The notes under the pieces are model-generated. The model was not told the DNA's origin. It saw only the letters and a list, made by a program, of their open reading frames with translations, and made no database searches. From Jacaranda mimosifolia (lineage: Eukaryota > Streptophyta > Magnoliopsida > Lamiales > Bignoniaceae): a stretch of DNA of 64,000 nucleotides. A program made the position numbers and the translations under genes. Every line of letters begins with the position of its first letter. Position 1 is the first letter of the stretch. Below are positions 45,300 through 57,820 of this stretch, piece by piece. The stretch covers positions 41,960,501-42,024,500 of the forward strand of contig CM032117.1 of assembly GCA_018894105.1 (NCBI GenBank). The letters run 5' to 3'.

Positions 45300-45740
45300 G
45301 CCATAGCTTGCACTGTACTTGCTACTAGCCCACAATCAAATCTACATTGACAACTCCCTTAATAGATTTTGCTTCCAGGTTTATTATTTGATCCATCTAG
45401 AATAGGGTGAAAGTCGTAACCCCAACTTCTGAATCTCCCGTACAAAAATAAAATTATAAGTGATACTAAGTCTTTCATAGCCATCCCTCTTGCCATTCAT
45501 AGAGAGTTTAACATGCATCAGGCGTTATAAATGAGGGGTCTTTCTTGAATTGTACTAAGCAATTGCAGAGGATTTACGTAGGACAAACCGTTATCCTTCT
45601 CATAGTCATCCTTTTATGTGATGAAAGAGTTTTACTTCTCTTAAGGCAATCATGCATCCATTGGTCTTCATTCAAAATATAACAACACTTGTTTGCTTGG
45701 TCTACGATTAGCTGAATTTTTTTCATTTTCGTCATAGTCA
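45300..45740 (-). pseudogene. G2 zinc knuckle and protease region
   Basis: Minus strand. CCYILNEDQWMHDCLKR (about 45670-45720) corresponds to the CFxCxGPHxxRDCPKR zinc knuckle with the second cysteine and histidine damaged. Downstream, LEAKSIKGVVNVDLIVG and WLSPLMI-like blocks (45290-45400) follow the order of chromovirus protease and post-protease sequence. The catalytic motif cannot be read with confidence. Confidence 0.55.
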
Positions 45741-45899
45741 ACTCCTCTATTTTCTTTTTCTTAAACTTTTCATTTTCATGAACTTTCCTATTTTACCATT
45801 TTCTTTCCTAAATTCTTTTTCTTACGATCGCGATTTGTACACCAACAATAGGAAAAAAACCTAGCAATCCATTAGCGGTTGCAACTACGGATGGCAATC

Positions 45900-46600
45900 T
45901 TTAATCCCTTGCTTTCTTAGTTCTGCTTGTGCCCAAGTTTGCAATCTATTAGCGGCAATAATTGTAGGTGGCAATCTTTCAATTTCTTCAATGATTCCCT
46001 ACCAATCCATGAAGTATTAAGAGGCGAGCATTGATCTTTGAACTCCTTTTTTTAATAAATCCCCTGACGGAATTTCACCTCAACTTACAGTATTATCACC
46101 TGAGAAATGAGTTTTCCACCATATCTTTGCATCACTTGACAAATACATGGTGATCATGAAGACCTTTTCACCTTTCAAAAATTTTGGAGCTTGAAAATCC
46201 ATCTCTATATCCCATAAAAAAGTTATCTAGCTTTATGGCACTTTACATACTGCCAAAGGGTTTAGGTATAGGAACTTTTACCTTGGACTTGTCTATTTTT
46301 CATTGATCCAGAATCAATAGCTCTCTCTATGTAGCACCAATCTCAACGTTAATAGCGTCTACCCTCATTGCAATAGGGTTTGAGAGGATCTAGACGTCCT
46401 CAACCATAGAAGTCAGCCAATTTTCCAAGAACTTAGGCATCCCATTAACGGTCTTCTGCAAATCCTCTATTGCTTGGTGTAAATCTTGGATTTGTATAAA
46501 CAAAGTTACATTGTGCTCCTCTAGCAAACACCTAAATAATATCTCTACTTTTTCCATCCTTGTCTCAAGATCAAGGATGCTATCGTGCAATTGATTTTTT
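45900..46600 (-). pseudogene. G2 gag remnant
   Basis: The best open stretch, 46390-46590, starts MHDSILDLETRMEKVE and has heptad-like spacing, a probable coiled coil of the kind found at the N-terminus of chromovirus gag. Sequence toward 45900 shows further degraded gag with many stops. It starts about 50 bp from the primer-binding site, where gag is expected. Confidence 0.6.
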
Positions 46601-46636
46601 ATGAATTACAAAATTTTATAATAGAGTCCAAAATCG

Positions 46637-46648
46637 GCTCGGATATCA
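46637..46648 (-). other. G2 primer-binding site
   Basis: Minus-strand TGATATCCGAGC, two mismatches from the initiator tRNA-Met complement, two bases inside the LTR terminus at 46651. Confidence 0.7.
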
Positions 46649-46650
46649 CT

Positions 46651-47908
46651 TGTCATAAAGGTATTTGTCAACTAGGAACCTTTTGTTGAAAACTTACCCG
46701 CTGTGGAGGCTTAATTTGCACCAATTAGTTAGCCTTCCCATGACAACTTTGTTTTTCTTTGTGTGAGCGTAGTAGAAAGCCAAGCTCACAATTCAATCGC
46801 AAACAATAATGCAATAAGGTAAGATTACGTATAAAATTTATGGGAACAAACAACCTCGTATATTTTCACTTAATGAATCAAATGAGGAATTTTTTGACAG
46901 CTTTCACACATATTCTATGACGTTAGGTCTAATAACATCAAAATCTATCTAAAATTGTTGCAACTAACATCCCCAATTGCCAAAAAGAAAGAAAGAAAAA
47001 AGAGCCAATCAAGTGTTGCCGTATGTGAAGTTAGTTTATGCCGGAGCCATTTAGCCATAATTGCCCCCACTTGCACAAATCAGCCATAACTGATCTTCGG
47101 CATTACCCTTCATAACTACTGTTTAAACATGGAATATGCCAGACCTTAGAAGTTACTAGTCTAGCATACAATTGAGATGTCCAATCTTCCGTCTAGTCAT
47201 CGTGTCAGCCAACTTTTAGTCACTATTGTGCTTGCTGTATGGATGCTCATGCACGCCAAACCTTGTTGCCACACTACGTATATGCTGATATCAAGTTTTT
47301 GTTTGTGCGCCTCAAGTACCTATCGCTGCCTTGCATAAGTGTGCACGCATATCTAGCACCTTGCACATCCAACACACAGCCAGCATCTCGACTACCCACA
47401 TAACCCCCGACCCATCATGCACGCAACAATCCACAGCTTGCCAACATAATGTTTGGTAATACTCATGCTTGCCCATATTTTGTAACTCACCATGCTGACA
47501 CTATTTCCTGCCAAGCCCACTGTGTTGATGGCACCCAATGCATTAAAGGACCAAAAGCAGGCCTTTCCAATCAAAATAAGTTTCATTGAATGATTTGCTG
47601 GCGCAGTCAAAGTTAGTGTGAGTCCCCACCTTCTTACAAATAATATGTTGCTTTTTGCAATAATGGCAAATTGACAACATCTTTGTTGATTCGCTGCAAA
47701 AAACTATCATTTAAGATGAATGAACAATATATTACTATTAGCATCATTAGCCTAGTATATTATCTGTCCAACCCTTTCCTAAATATTTGAAAATCCCAAA
47801 TTTAATTAATAATAGCCCAATTTTTCGCTCTACTACCAACTTGAAAACTCTATTGAAAAATTGCTTAGTATATCTAATTAGTTATGCTAAAACGATATAT
47901 ACTTATTA
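46651..47908 (-). repeat. G2 5' LTR, partial
   Basis: LTR sequence runs rightwards from the CA terminus (TGTCATAAAGG on the plus strand). It is interrupted at 47909 by a MITE. The far end is not resolved. The similarity of 46770-47120 to 48980-49320 suggests the LTR continues, or a related LTR lies, beyond the MITE. The open frame 47392-47610 is a chance frame. Confidence 0.5.
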
Positions 47909-48836
47909 GGGTAAATTGCAAAAATAGGACTGTAAACAAAGCCAATTTTCAAAAGAGGACCAAAATAAAGGCCATAACAAAACTAGGACCATAACTATAA
48001 AAAAATCAAAAAAAAAGGACAACACTCACCGGAAAGCACAGTCAGCTCACCAAAAAGCACAATCACCATTGGAATTTACTTGCAAGGCAGTGATAGGTAC
48101 TCGACTACACCACATACATTCTGATGAAGAAAAAATTGCAAAATAGGACCATAAGTAAGGCCATTTTGCGAAAGAGGACTAGAAATAAGGAGTAGCAAAA
48201 AAGATAACCAATCTTAAAAAGCAGAACATTAAGGAGCAGCAGAAAAGATAACCATATAACACAGAAATATTGAGTAGCAAAACATTGGGCAAAAATTGAT
48301 GACATCAGAATGCTATGAAATTTGCCCGATTCATCAAAAATAACTACTGATACAAAATCAAATGAAAACTTATGAAACTGCAATGCCACATAATTCAATC
48401 GATTCATCCAAAAATGACTACTGATGCAAAATTGGATAAATTGACAAGCTTTCATAACGTGAAAATTGATGATATTACTCCTTATTTCAGTTTTATGTAT
48501 TATCTTTTTTGCTACTCCTTAAGTTTGGTTCTCATTTTTGCTGCTCCGTAATTTCGGTCCTCTTTTACAAAATGGCATTACTTATTGTCTTATTCTAATT
48601 TTTTCTTTATCAAAATACACGTGGCATATGGCAAGGCATGAAGTTATGATAGCCAAGCACCACGCAAGCATATTCTAGTGCTGACTGTGCTTTCCAGTGA
48701 GCTGATTGTGCTTTCTGGCGAGCCTTGTCTTTTTTTGGATTTTGTTATAGTTATGATCCTAGTTTTACCACGACTTTAATTTCAATGCTCTTTTACAAAA
48801 TGGCTTTATTTACGATCCTATTTTTGCAATTTACTC
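47909..48836. mobile_element. Mutator-like MITE with 9-bp target duplication
   Basis: 928 bp with long terminal inverted repeats. It starts GGGTAAATTGCAAAAATAGG, and the right end is the reverse complement with two mismatches. Homology of the arms extends over more than 120 bp. TACTTATTA flanks both sides (47900-47908 and 48837-48845), a perfect 9-bp duplication as made by Mutator-like transposases. A second, inner inverted repeat pairs 48130-48200 with 48480-48600, so the transcript could form a long hairpin. No transposase. Open frames at 48105-48455 and 48725-48931 are parts of the inverted repeats. Confidence 0.88.
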
Positions 48837-48845
48837 TACTTATTA

Positions 48846-49420
48846 TCACAAGGGTAATTTCTGGTTGTGATCCTTGCACCGAAACGTGTGCACTATACAA
48901 CCTAATTGCTCACAATTATCGACCTAGTTGAGAGTACTACCCATGTTTTTTTTATTTGAGAGTAGTAAGTCCAGTATGATCAATGCAAATACATAATGTC
49001 ACACAACAAGGAAAGAATGCACACAATAATCACAGGAACAACTCAACCTCATATTATTAACACGCAATCAATGAATATAAGGAATATGGCTAACCCTTCA
49101 CACACAACTTTTGTGAAGTTTGGAATAATTACAACAAAATCGTATAATTGACATCCCAAACTATCTAGGAAAATTGGACCAATACAATCCTATCTAGTGT
49201 TTTGTCAATTTTCTGCCAGAGCTATTTCCATCTTATCTACTAGCACCAGTAAGCATAACTGTTTTTCACAATATGAGGCTTTCTATCGTAAGTTACCATC
49301 GTACCTACCTGACGGTAGTCAGCCAATAAAAACATGCCACCTAAAATTTTGGTACGAGATGCTAACAATACTTGAGGAATCATTCACAAATTTGGCCCTC
49401 ATGTAATACAAAAATGTAAA
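48846..49420. repeat. LTR-like fragment related to G2 LTR
   Basis: 48980-49320 is collinear with 46770-47120 through short shared blocks (AACAA...CAACCTC, CTTCACACA, ACATCCC, GCCAGAGCTATTT, CATAACTG). Divergence is high. No termini were identified. The open frame at 49197-49406 is unlikely to be coding. Confidence 0.4.
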
Positions 49421-49439
49421 AAGGCCCAAATTTTAAACA

Positions 49440-51405
49440 GAAAGCAGTAAAAGTCACTAATTTGAATAGCGACTAAAGTGAAAAAAATTATTTTAAACTA
49501 AAAAAAGCCTGAAAATATGTCAATCAACAAGATAACTGCTAATGTGAATAGCAACTTGAAAAACAGTAAGACTGTACAAAAAAATAAAAATAAAAAACAA
49601 GTCCCTTTGCCATGAGATTAGTCGCTATTGTGATTAGCGAATGTGAAATAAATATTAACAATCAACTGGACTAAAGTGAAAAATTATTTTAAAATGAAGA
49701 TTAGTCACTATGAAGAATTATTTTAAAAATTATTTTAAAATGAAGAATTAAAGAGATTATATTATTTCAAAATGGAGTGACAAAAGTGAAAAATTATTTT
49801 TAAATGGAGATTAGATTTTGTCATAAATAAGTGGTGCTGGTATCATTTAAAAAATATATGAAATATGGAAAATTGTTTCTGTGAAGCAAGAAATCGCTAC
49901 TATGAGAGCGAATAAAGTGTCAAAAAAATTAAAATGGATTACAAAAAAGCAAGAAATCGCTACTATGAGTAACAACTAAAGTGATAAGCAACTGAAAAAT
50001 TGTTTTCAAATGAAGATTTGAAAAATTATTTTAAAACGGAGATTAGTAATGAGTTGCTATAGTGATTAGTCAATTAAAGAGGAAAAATATTTGCAACCCT
50101 CTTAAAAATAAGATGTTGATGTACCATTTGTTTAAAAAAATTGAAGCAAGGAAAAAATATTTTAAAAAACTAAGTAAGAAATTGCTACTTATAGTAGCGA
50201 CTAAAGGGAAAAAATATTTTTAAATGGAGATTAGATTTGTGATAAATAACTGGTAAGAAATCACTACTATGAGTAGCAGATTAAAGTGAAAAAAAGAAAT
50301 TAAATGGAGGAATCGCTACTATGTGGCAACTAAAGTTAAAAAATATTTTTAAATGGAGATTAGATTTTGGGATTTAAAAAAAAATGAAATATGTCAATCA
50401 ACAAGAAAATCACTACTAATTGCTACTGTAAATAGCTATTGGCTGCACATTTGTTTAAAAAAATGTGAAGCAAGAAATCTCCAGTGAAAAATATTTTGTA
50501 ATCGTTATAGTAGCGACTAAAGTGAAAAATTATTTTAAAACGGAGATTAGAACTAAAGTGAAAAATTATTTTAAAATAAAAATTAGATTTTGTGATAAAT
50601 AAGTGGTGCTAGAATCATTTTAAAAAAATATGAAGAAAACGCTACTATGAGTAGCGACTAAAATTAATTTAAAAATTTTAGCTGATTTAAAAATTAGTTT
50701 AAAAAATAACCAAGGAATCATTATTATGAGTAGCGACTAAATTGAAAAATTATTTTAAAATGGAGATTGAATTTTGTGATAAATAAGTGGTGCTAGCATC
50801 ATTTAATAATAATATGATATATGAAAAATCGCTACTGTGTAGCAAAAAATTGCTAATATGTGTAGCGGCTAAAGTGAAAAAATATTTTAAAATGGAGATT
50901 AGATTTTGTGATAAATAAGTGGAGATTAGATTTTGTGATAAATTATTTAAAAAAAGCATGTAAAAAAAATATGCAAGAAAACGCTACTATGAGTAGCGAC
51001 TAAAACTAAGTAACTAAAGTGAAAAAATATTTGAATTAAAAAAATAAGCAAGGAATCGTTGCTATCAGTAGTGACTAAAGCAAAAAAATATTTTAAAATG
51101 GAGATTGGATTTTTTGATAAATAAGTTGTGCTGGTATATGAAAAATCGCTACCGTGAATTAAGGAATCACTACTATGAGTAGCTCTACAAGTGAAAAAAT
51201 ATTTCAGAATGAAGATTAGATTTTGTGATAAATAAGTGGTGTTGGTATCATTTAAAAAAAATATGAAATATGAAAAATTGCTTCTGTGAAGCAAGAAATC
51301 GCTACTATGAGAGAAAATAAAGTGAAAAAAAAATTAAAATGGATTAAAAAAATAAGCAAGAAATCGCTGCCATGAGTAGCGACTAAAGTGATACCATATT
51401 ACAAA
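49440..51405. repeat. Irregular array of TAGCGAC hairpin units
   Basis: The core hairpin CGCTACT-ATG-AGTAGCG occurs intact at about 50639 and 50985, with partial forms near 49905, 49957, 50265, 51165, 51299 and 51367. Units also share ACTAAAGTGAAAAATTATTT, AAATGGAGATTAGATTTTG and TGTGATAAATAAGTGGTGCT. The last is seen near 49822, 50240, 50591, 50775, 50907, 51113 and 51217. Spacing is irregular (about 100-420 bp). A ~200-bp composite unit at 49789-49990 recurs at 51188-51400. No coding sequence; minus-strand frames at 50750-50959 and 50947-51294 come from the repeats. It resembles CACTA subterminal repeats, but no CACTA terminus was found. Confidence 0.7.
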
Positions 51406-52170
51406 ATATAATATAATATATATACATATACATACATGGTTTATATATATATATTATTAAGAATTAAGGTATTGCTATCCCAAGTAGCAATACCTTTTTT
51501 ATTAGAAATTCGATTCTATTTTTGTTTTTTCAAAAATTAATTGTAAAATGTAAAATTATAAAATTAAAAATATAATTTTTTAAAGTTGTACTGAATTCCA
51601 CACTTTTCAAAAGTTACTTTAAAACACAAAATTTAAATATAAACAAAATATTGTTCAAATAAAAAAATATAAATAAAATAAAATATTACTAATGAAGTTA
51701 AAAAAAAAAAAAACCAAAAAAGGAAGGTGTCGCTAATCAAATTGGTGACATAAAATTTAAATTTAAACAAAGTATTGTTCAAATTAAAAATATAAAAAAA
51801 AAATATAATATTACTAACAAAGTGTTAAAAAAAAAAAACCAAGAAAGGAAGGTATTGCCACTTTGACTAGCGACGCCTTCCCACCATTAATTACATTACA
51901 TGTATAATATATACACCTTCCCACCACTAATCTTGGTATATGTATAATATATACTATATAAATAAACCAACTCTTAATAACATTATATATATGTATATTA
52001 GAAATAGTGAATATTACATTTATAAATAATAATTTTTCAACTTATACAATGGTGTTGCTACTTCAAGTAGCGACAACCTTGTATTTTTCATATAAAAAAG
52101 GTGAGATATTTTACATTTATTATTTTTAAATTATAAAGTATCACCACTTGATAGCGATTTCTTTGAATTT
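51406..52170. repeat. AT-rich stretch with scattered TAGCGAC sites
   Basis: Contains TAGCGACG at about 51868, AGTAGCGACAACC at about 52063, and a palindromic AAGGTATTGCTA...TAGCAATACCTT at about 51467-51497. A segment with AAATTTAAA..CAAA(A/G)TATTGTTCAAAT is repeated at 51630-51720 and 51745-51840. No gene. Confidence 0.5.
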
Positions 52171-52849
52171 TATATTAAATTCGTACTTTAACTTTAATTG
52201 ATTCCTACCTTTTTGTACGAATGTGATTTAATTTTACGGTATGTACGACTCAAACCAAACCGTACAAAGCCCCATTTAAATAGTGCCAGTTTATTTATTT
52301 TTTTTAAATGCTACTCATGTTTCTGTGTCATAAAAATTTGAAAGTTTATGATACCTTTTTATTCAAATATGTAACACAATTTTCCATAACTAACGCACAA
52401 TTATGTCTTGTGTACAATATTTTATTTTGTCATTTTACTATGAGCTTGTTTGATGTTATCTTTTGTCTTAACATTGCAGAACACGAGGTGTACATTAAAA
52501 TGCAAATGTCAACTCAAGTTTGTCCTGACATTGCAGAACACGAGATGTAATAAATCATCTTTGTCCTCATCCAGAAATGTAAGTATACTGAACTAATCGT
52601 CATTCAGGGCAATCATATTTTTGTGTAAGGAGTGAGCAGGGTTGAATAAATTCAAAGTATTCAGACATCAATTTGAAATCACTTAGCTAATATTATAGAA
52701 AAGAGGCAATGGTTCTCTATGAAAAATTCAAAAAGGACCAAGGGGAATACCTTACATAGCAACACAATATTTATTTGTGATTCACAAAGAATATCTTCAA
52801 AGCAATTGCAGGTATGCTCTTCATGGTTTGTTTGGATCAAATATTTTTT
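52171..52849. other. Gene-free interval
   Basis: No recognisable element or gene. The 80-codon frame 52308-52550 includes a short internal repeat (ACATTGCAGAACACGAG at about 52472 and 52529) and has no known domain. Confidence 0.4.
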
Positions 52850-53100
52850 TATTTATTCGTACGTAGGTTTCATTAAAATTTGAGTTGGTTCGAGTGGGTT
52901 TAGGATGTCGTACGACTCACAATCAAATTTCGAGTTGTTCGTGTAACTTGAAATTCAACCCAACCCAACCGATTTTCTTCAGGTTCTTATTCTTGTCGAC
53001 CTTATTGGATCTGGACCCAAAATAAAATCAACACAAACCCAATTTTTCCAGGTCAAACTCATGTCAGGTTATTGTGTCGTGTTGGAAATTGCCACCCCTA
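52850..53100 (-). mobile_element. hAT-type element end, inverted fragment
   Basis: Reverse complement of 54094-54345 with scattered differences. On the minus strand it starts AGGGGTGGCAATTTCC at about 53098. AACCC/GGGTT-rich subterminal repeats follow. The other end is missing. Confidence 0.6.
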
Positions 53101-53424
53101 ACTTGTATGGTAATTTAATTAGGAAAAAAAAATCTAAGTTAAGTCACAAGTGTTACATTTTATACATAAAATAAAATTTTACGACCGGATGTTTTTAAGT
53201 TTGGTACAGAAACTGACAAAAAATTAAAAAACTTGTATTTATTATAATTAACATTTTGGTTAACTGAAAAACAAGTTGCTCTAACCAATTATGACTCCAT
53301 AATATTATTATTATCAGATATAAATACATAACACACACGCTTGTAATATGTTGTTGCTTTTATATTACTAGAGAAAAGGGCACCAGGCAAGGCTCGGTGT
53401 CGTGCCCGTTTCACTAATTAAATA

Positions 53425-53536
53425 TATCTGTTTATACTATATGTAATCTTTGATCATTTATTTTTTAAATTAGTTAACTATATCTGTTTATACTATATGT
53501 AATCTTTGATAATTTATATTTTTTAAAAGAATAATA
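53425..53536. repeat. 56-bp tandem duplication
   Basis: TATCTGTTTATACTATATG and following bases occur at 53425 and 53481 with flanking similarity. Gene-free surroundings from 53101 to 54093, with a short GC-richer patch (GGGCACCAGGCAAGGCTCGG) near 53380. Confidence 0.8.
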
Positions 53537-54093
53537 ATTTAATTCTGTATCTGATCAAAATCTATTTTTAAATGCATCGATTATATAAAATTCATACTTT
53601 TAAAAAATTATATTGAAATTATTTCTTAAATAATTAAAGGAAAGATAGACTAAATGAAAGTTTTATTTAATTTGACAATTTTCCAATATAATTTGCTTAT
53701 ATAAAACAAATATATAGAAAATATAAAAAAGAAATGTTGATAAATTAAGGACAACAACATAAATTAAGATTATTAAAAGAGAATATAAATAAATCACATA
53801 GGAAAAAAGTGAAAAATATTACTTAAAAATTAACCCTAAGAAATAACTTAGGAATATATGATTAACCACAAAGTTTTAAACTAGTAGCATGAAAGTAGAA
53901 GTAGCTATCAATAATGAAGTAATGCTATTAAAATTCTAAAACTTGAAGTAATAAGTTAAATAGAAGAAGCTATAAAGTAAAAATTGGTAAGCAAAAATAT
54001 GTAAAGGAACAACTGTCAAGTTTAATAATACATAAATTTAAATAAGTTTGATGCTAAGTTGCCTTTGTATCCAATGTTTTGTTTATTTGTTAT

Positions 54094-55060
54094 AGGGTGG
54101 CAATTTCCAATACGACACGAGTTCGACACGAAAAATTTAAATTTGGGTTGACCCATTTTGGCTTCAAGTACAACTAGGTCCACACGAATAAGAATCCGAA
54201 GAAAATGGGTTGGGTTGGGTTGAAATTTAGGTTACACAAACAGCCCAAAATTTGATTGTGGGTCACACGACAACCCGAACCAACTCAACCCAATCCGATT
54301 TAAACAAATAAAATTTAAATTTTATCAGGAGTAAAAATATAAAATAACAAAACAAATCTTGAAAATTTTGAAATTTAGCAATTTCAAAATAACTACTTTG
54401 GCATTTTTTTTTGGTCTTATTTATTTTCCATATAGGATGAATTAGTACAACTTTAAATTACTTATAATGGTTATTTTTGTATCCAAGTGGATATGAAAAT
54501 TGTACTTCTAAAAGTTAACAAAACACTGCTTTAACTACTGAATTATCCTAGAAATTTTTCTTAGACCTTATACAATGCAAGATTTGGTATATATAAATAG
54601 ATAAAAATTCTTTATGTTGAAAGGTTATAAAAAATTTCAAAAGATTTAAGCAAGTTTTTATAATAAATTATGTGATTATTTAAAATATTTATTTTACTTA
54701 TTTGCTTGATGATATATTTTTATTAATTTATGTATTACTTAACTGAATCAATATAAAGTTAAAAACTAATGACATTACTTTTAAAAAGTTAAAAGAGATA
54801 ATTTAATTGACACAAAAGACCCAAAAATTAAAAAAAAAAAAAAAACCTAAAATTTCTAAAAATTAAAACAAATATTCAAAATAATTATTTTAAAAATTAG
54901 GTTGACCCGATCGTGACCTGATATGAATAAGGTTGGGTTAGGGTTGAGTACTTCTAGGCTGTCATCAGGTTGGGTTGAGTTTGGGTTGAGAAAATTAATG
55001 TTATACCCCTACTTCAAGCCAACCTGAACCCACCCGACCCACCCAAATTGCCACCCCTTT
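54094..55060 (+). mobile_element. hAT-like non-autonomous element
   Basis: About 970 bp with short terminal inverted repeats AGGGTGGCAATTT and AAATTGCCACCCC. Near-matching 8-bp flanks are tttgttat (54086-54093) and tttgttaa (55061-55068), consistent with a hAT target duplication with one mismatch. Both subterminal regions are rich in AACCC/GGGTT motifs, a common feature of plant hAT ends. The middle is AT-rich and has no transposase. Confidence 0.65.
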
Positions 55061-57480
55061 TTTGTTAATAGTTTAATTACAAAATTACAAATGGTGAGCC
55101 ATAAAATTATATGCCCAAAAATTGCAATATAAAAGATTATATTTTTTTTTATTGGGAGCTGCTGTTAATAATGTCCCCATTAAATGGTCTTTGCTTTGCT
55201 TGCAAACTTATGTTCGGATGATCTAAGTAGTCACATCTCATCAAATATATGATACAATAATTCCTAATATATAATTTAACTATTAATTTCTACTACAATA
55301 AGATTATTTTATAATTATATTTATAAATAGTTTCTTTCAAATATTACATAATATAATTAGATTAATTTAAAAGAACATTTCAATTTAATTTAATAATTAA
55401 ATTATCTACACATCATTTTCTTACAGTCATATACCAATTATTAAGAATACATATATAGATACATCAATCGTCCATCTATAAATATATATATATATATTAT
55501 AAAATCAATTTCTCTTTATAGTCCTAATAAAAAAATGACTTAACATTTACAATAAAATTTCTCCCCCATAAAACATTCCAAACAAATAATTTCTTTTACA
55601 AACTATTTTCCACGTTTTCTCAAAACAGAAACAAATACTTGGCACATTCCCTGAACTAATTCCAAAAACCCATTCTCACAAACAAACGCAGAAAATATAA
55701 CCAAACAAAGCCTTCAATTTTACAAAAAAAAATATCTCTTCAATTTGTAAAATAATCAAATTGTTATTTTGTTTTCTCTGCCTCTTATTATTAAATTTTT
55801 TTATAACAGAACACTTTCATGGCCAAAATTATTACTCATGCATATATTATTGATGTAATTTGGAGACTGATATGCACATTTATTAATTTAAAAGTAAAAG
55901 GACTACCAACACAAACGTATATATATATATATATATATATATTAGTAGTAGAAAAAGATATTCATCATCATATATAGCAAAACAAACATAAGTAAGATTT
56001 TATTTATTCATTTTTTTATTAAACAAGTCATTTCTAAATTTAAATTATATTTTATATTCTAATAATTTTAAATTATACAGAGAAATAATAAAATTGCAAT
56101 TAATTTTTAATTTGAATTGATTTTTTATCTTTATTTAATGATATTAATTAATGTAGTTGGTAAAATTATCATAAAAATTCTCAATAATTTTCATAAATTT
56201 AAATGTAAAATATTCCTAACTTAAATGTAATAAATATTCAATTTTTAAACATTATACATTAAAGAATTTATTGTGTAATTTTTTTATAATATTCAAAAGT
56301 ATTTTAAAAAACTAAATTAAATAATTATTTTCCAAACATGAGAAAACTCATAATTTTTACTTACTAATTTTTCATGTTTGGAAATTTATTTCGTTATTAA
56401 CTTGTTAAATTTGTTGTTATTTCTAAGAATTAGTTAATTTGAAAATCAATTTTAAAATTTATAATTTATAATTTATAATTTTTCATTATAAATTAATATT
56501 TAAATTTATGATTTTTGTTATTTTCAAAGTTTTCATTGTAAAAACGAAAAATTTACTATTTGAAAATTATAAATTTTAAATTTTCCATGCTTGTTTCCAA
56601 ATTAATATTTAGATGTAATTTTAAATTATACTTTAAATAAACAAGTATTTTCTAAATATAAATTATATTTAGAAACAATGAAATTAAAAATAATTTTAAA
56701 ATTTTAAAATTAAATTAATCATGCCAAATTTTAAATACAACTAAAATATATTTAAATTTTAAATTTTACTTCCAAGTTAACTAATTTTTAAAAGTAACAA
56801 AAAATTAAAAAAGTTAATAACTAAATAAATTTCCAAGCAAGAAAAATTTGACATATGAATTATAATTTTTTTGTAAAAGAAATATTTAATTTATTTTTTT
56901 AAACAATTTTGTATATTTAGTGTTCAAAATAATTTGTAAAAATTTTTACACAATAAAAATAAATTCTTTAATTTATAATAAATTTGTAAAAGCAAATGGG
57001 AGTAGAAAAAAAAAAGTGAAAATTAAGAGAAAGCAAAATTTGCTTTCCGAAAACCAATGCCTACCATATTTTCCTCCCTGACCACATAGATAAATTAAAA
57101 AAGAAAAAGGAAAAAAAAGTCCATAAAATAAAACCAATTCCTTTTGACCAATTGCAAGGGCCCACTATGTAAACCAACAAAAAACGAAATGCAGAACAAC
57201 CAGCAAAGCACAAAGTGCAAACAAACAAAGCACTCCTTTTCCAAAATGATGCCATTTTGTAACACAAAATGCCAAAAAAAAATTTATAAAAACACACGTG
57301 CCAAATACACTGTTCACATGCGCTTCATATATACATGTATATATATAATGTATAATATTATAAAATAATAATGAATATATGTAATATAATAATAAAAACA
57401 AAATAATATTATATATAATATAATAATAAATAGTAGTAATAATAAAATAAGATAATAATAAAGTAATAAAATATTGGTTA
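55061..57480. other. AT-rich gene-free tract
   Basis: Includes a (TA)n run at 55920-55944, a 17-bp-stem hairpin at 56328-56386 (TTCCAAACATGAGAAAA pairing with its near-complement), and repeated ATAATAATA runs at 57360-57475. ACCAAACAAAGCC near 55700 resembles MITE termini, but no partner was found. Minus-strand frames at 57061-57297 and 57165-57485 have no known domain. Confidence 0.5.
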
Positions 57481-57740
57481 TTCAATAGTTAGCAATTTGG
57501 ATTTGGGTAGTTCACCAACCATTCTTCCAGTACTCCCACCATCAATGTAATTGCCTCGTCCTATGGTGCACATAGAATGGAATAGAAAACGACACTAATG
57601 GACTGACATGGCGACTAAAGCAGGAACGATCTACTGAGCATATTAATTGCACAGCTAAAGTGGCTGGTGACATACATTGGTTCTGACACAGCGTATCACC
57701 ATGGATAATAGTGACAAAGGATTCAATATTTCAATGTTCA
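57481..57740. other. Less AT-rich unique-looking segment
   Basis: A 260-bp stretch of mixed composition with no visible repeats, ORF or element ends. CACACGTGCC (a G-box-like ACGTG core) and a TATATATA tract lie just left of it near 57294-57350. It could be the remnant of low-copy DNA; nothing proves a gene. Confidence 0.3.
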
Positions 57741-57820
57741 GCGTTCCATATTATTTTCTTTTAAATATTATTAATAATATATATACGTCTTATTTCCATT
57801 TTCAATTTTCATTTCCAACA

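Noticed and set aside
48105..48931. ORFs of 116 and 68 codons with membrane-like composition
   Set aside because: They lie in the inverted repeats of a Mutator-like MITE and reflect base composition.
50750..51294. Two minus-strand ORFs with repeated TYLSQN-type segments
   Set aside because: The peptide repeat is simply translation of the TAGCGAC/AAATAATTTT DNA array; no start-site context or domain.
49440..52170. Possible CRISPR-like or tRNA/rRNA repeat array
   Set aside because: Spacing is irregular, repeats are degenerate and hairpins are short; no tRNA or rRNA signature is present and the DNA is plant-like.
57061..57485. Minus-strand ORFs of 78 and 106 codons with Cys/Phe-rich sequence
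   Set aside because: They overlap each other in different frames in AT-rich DNA and match no family that I recognise.
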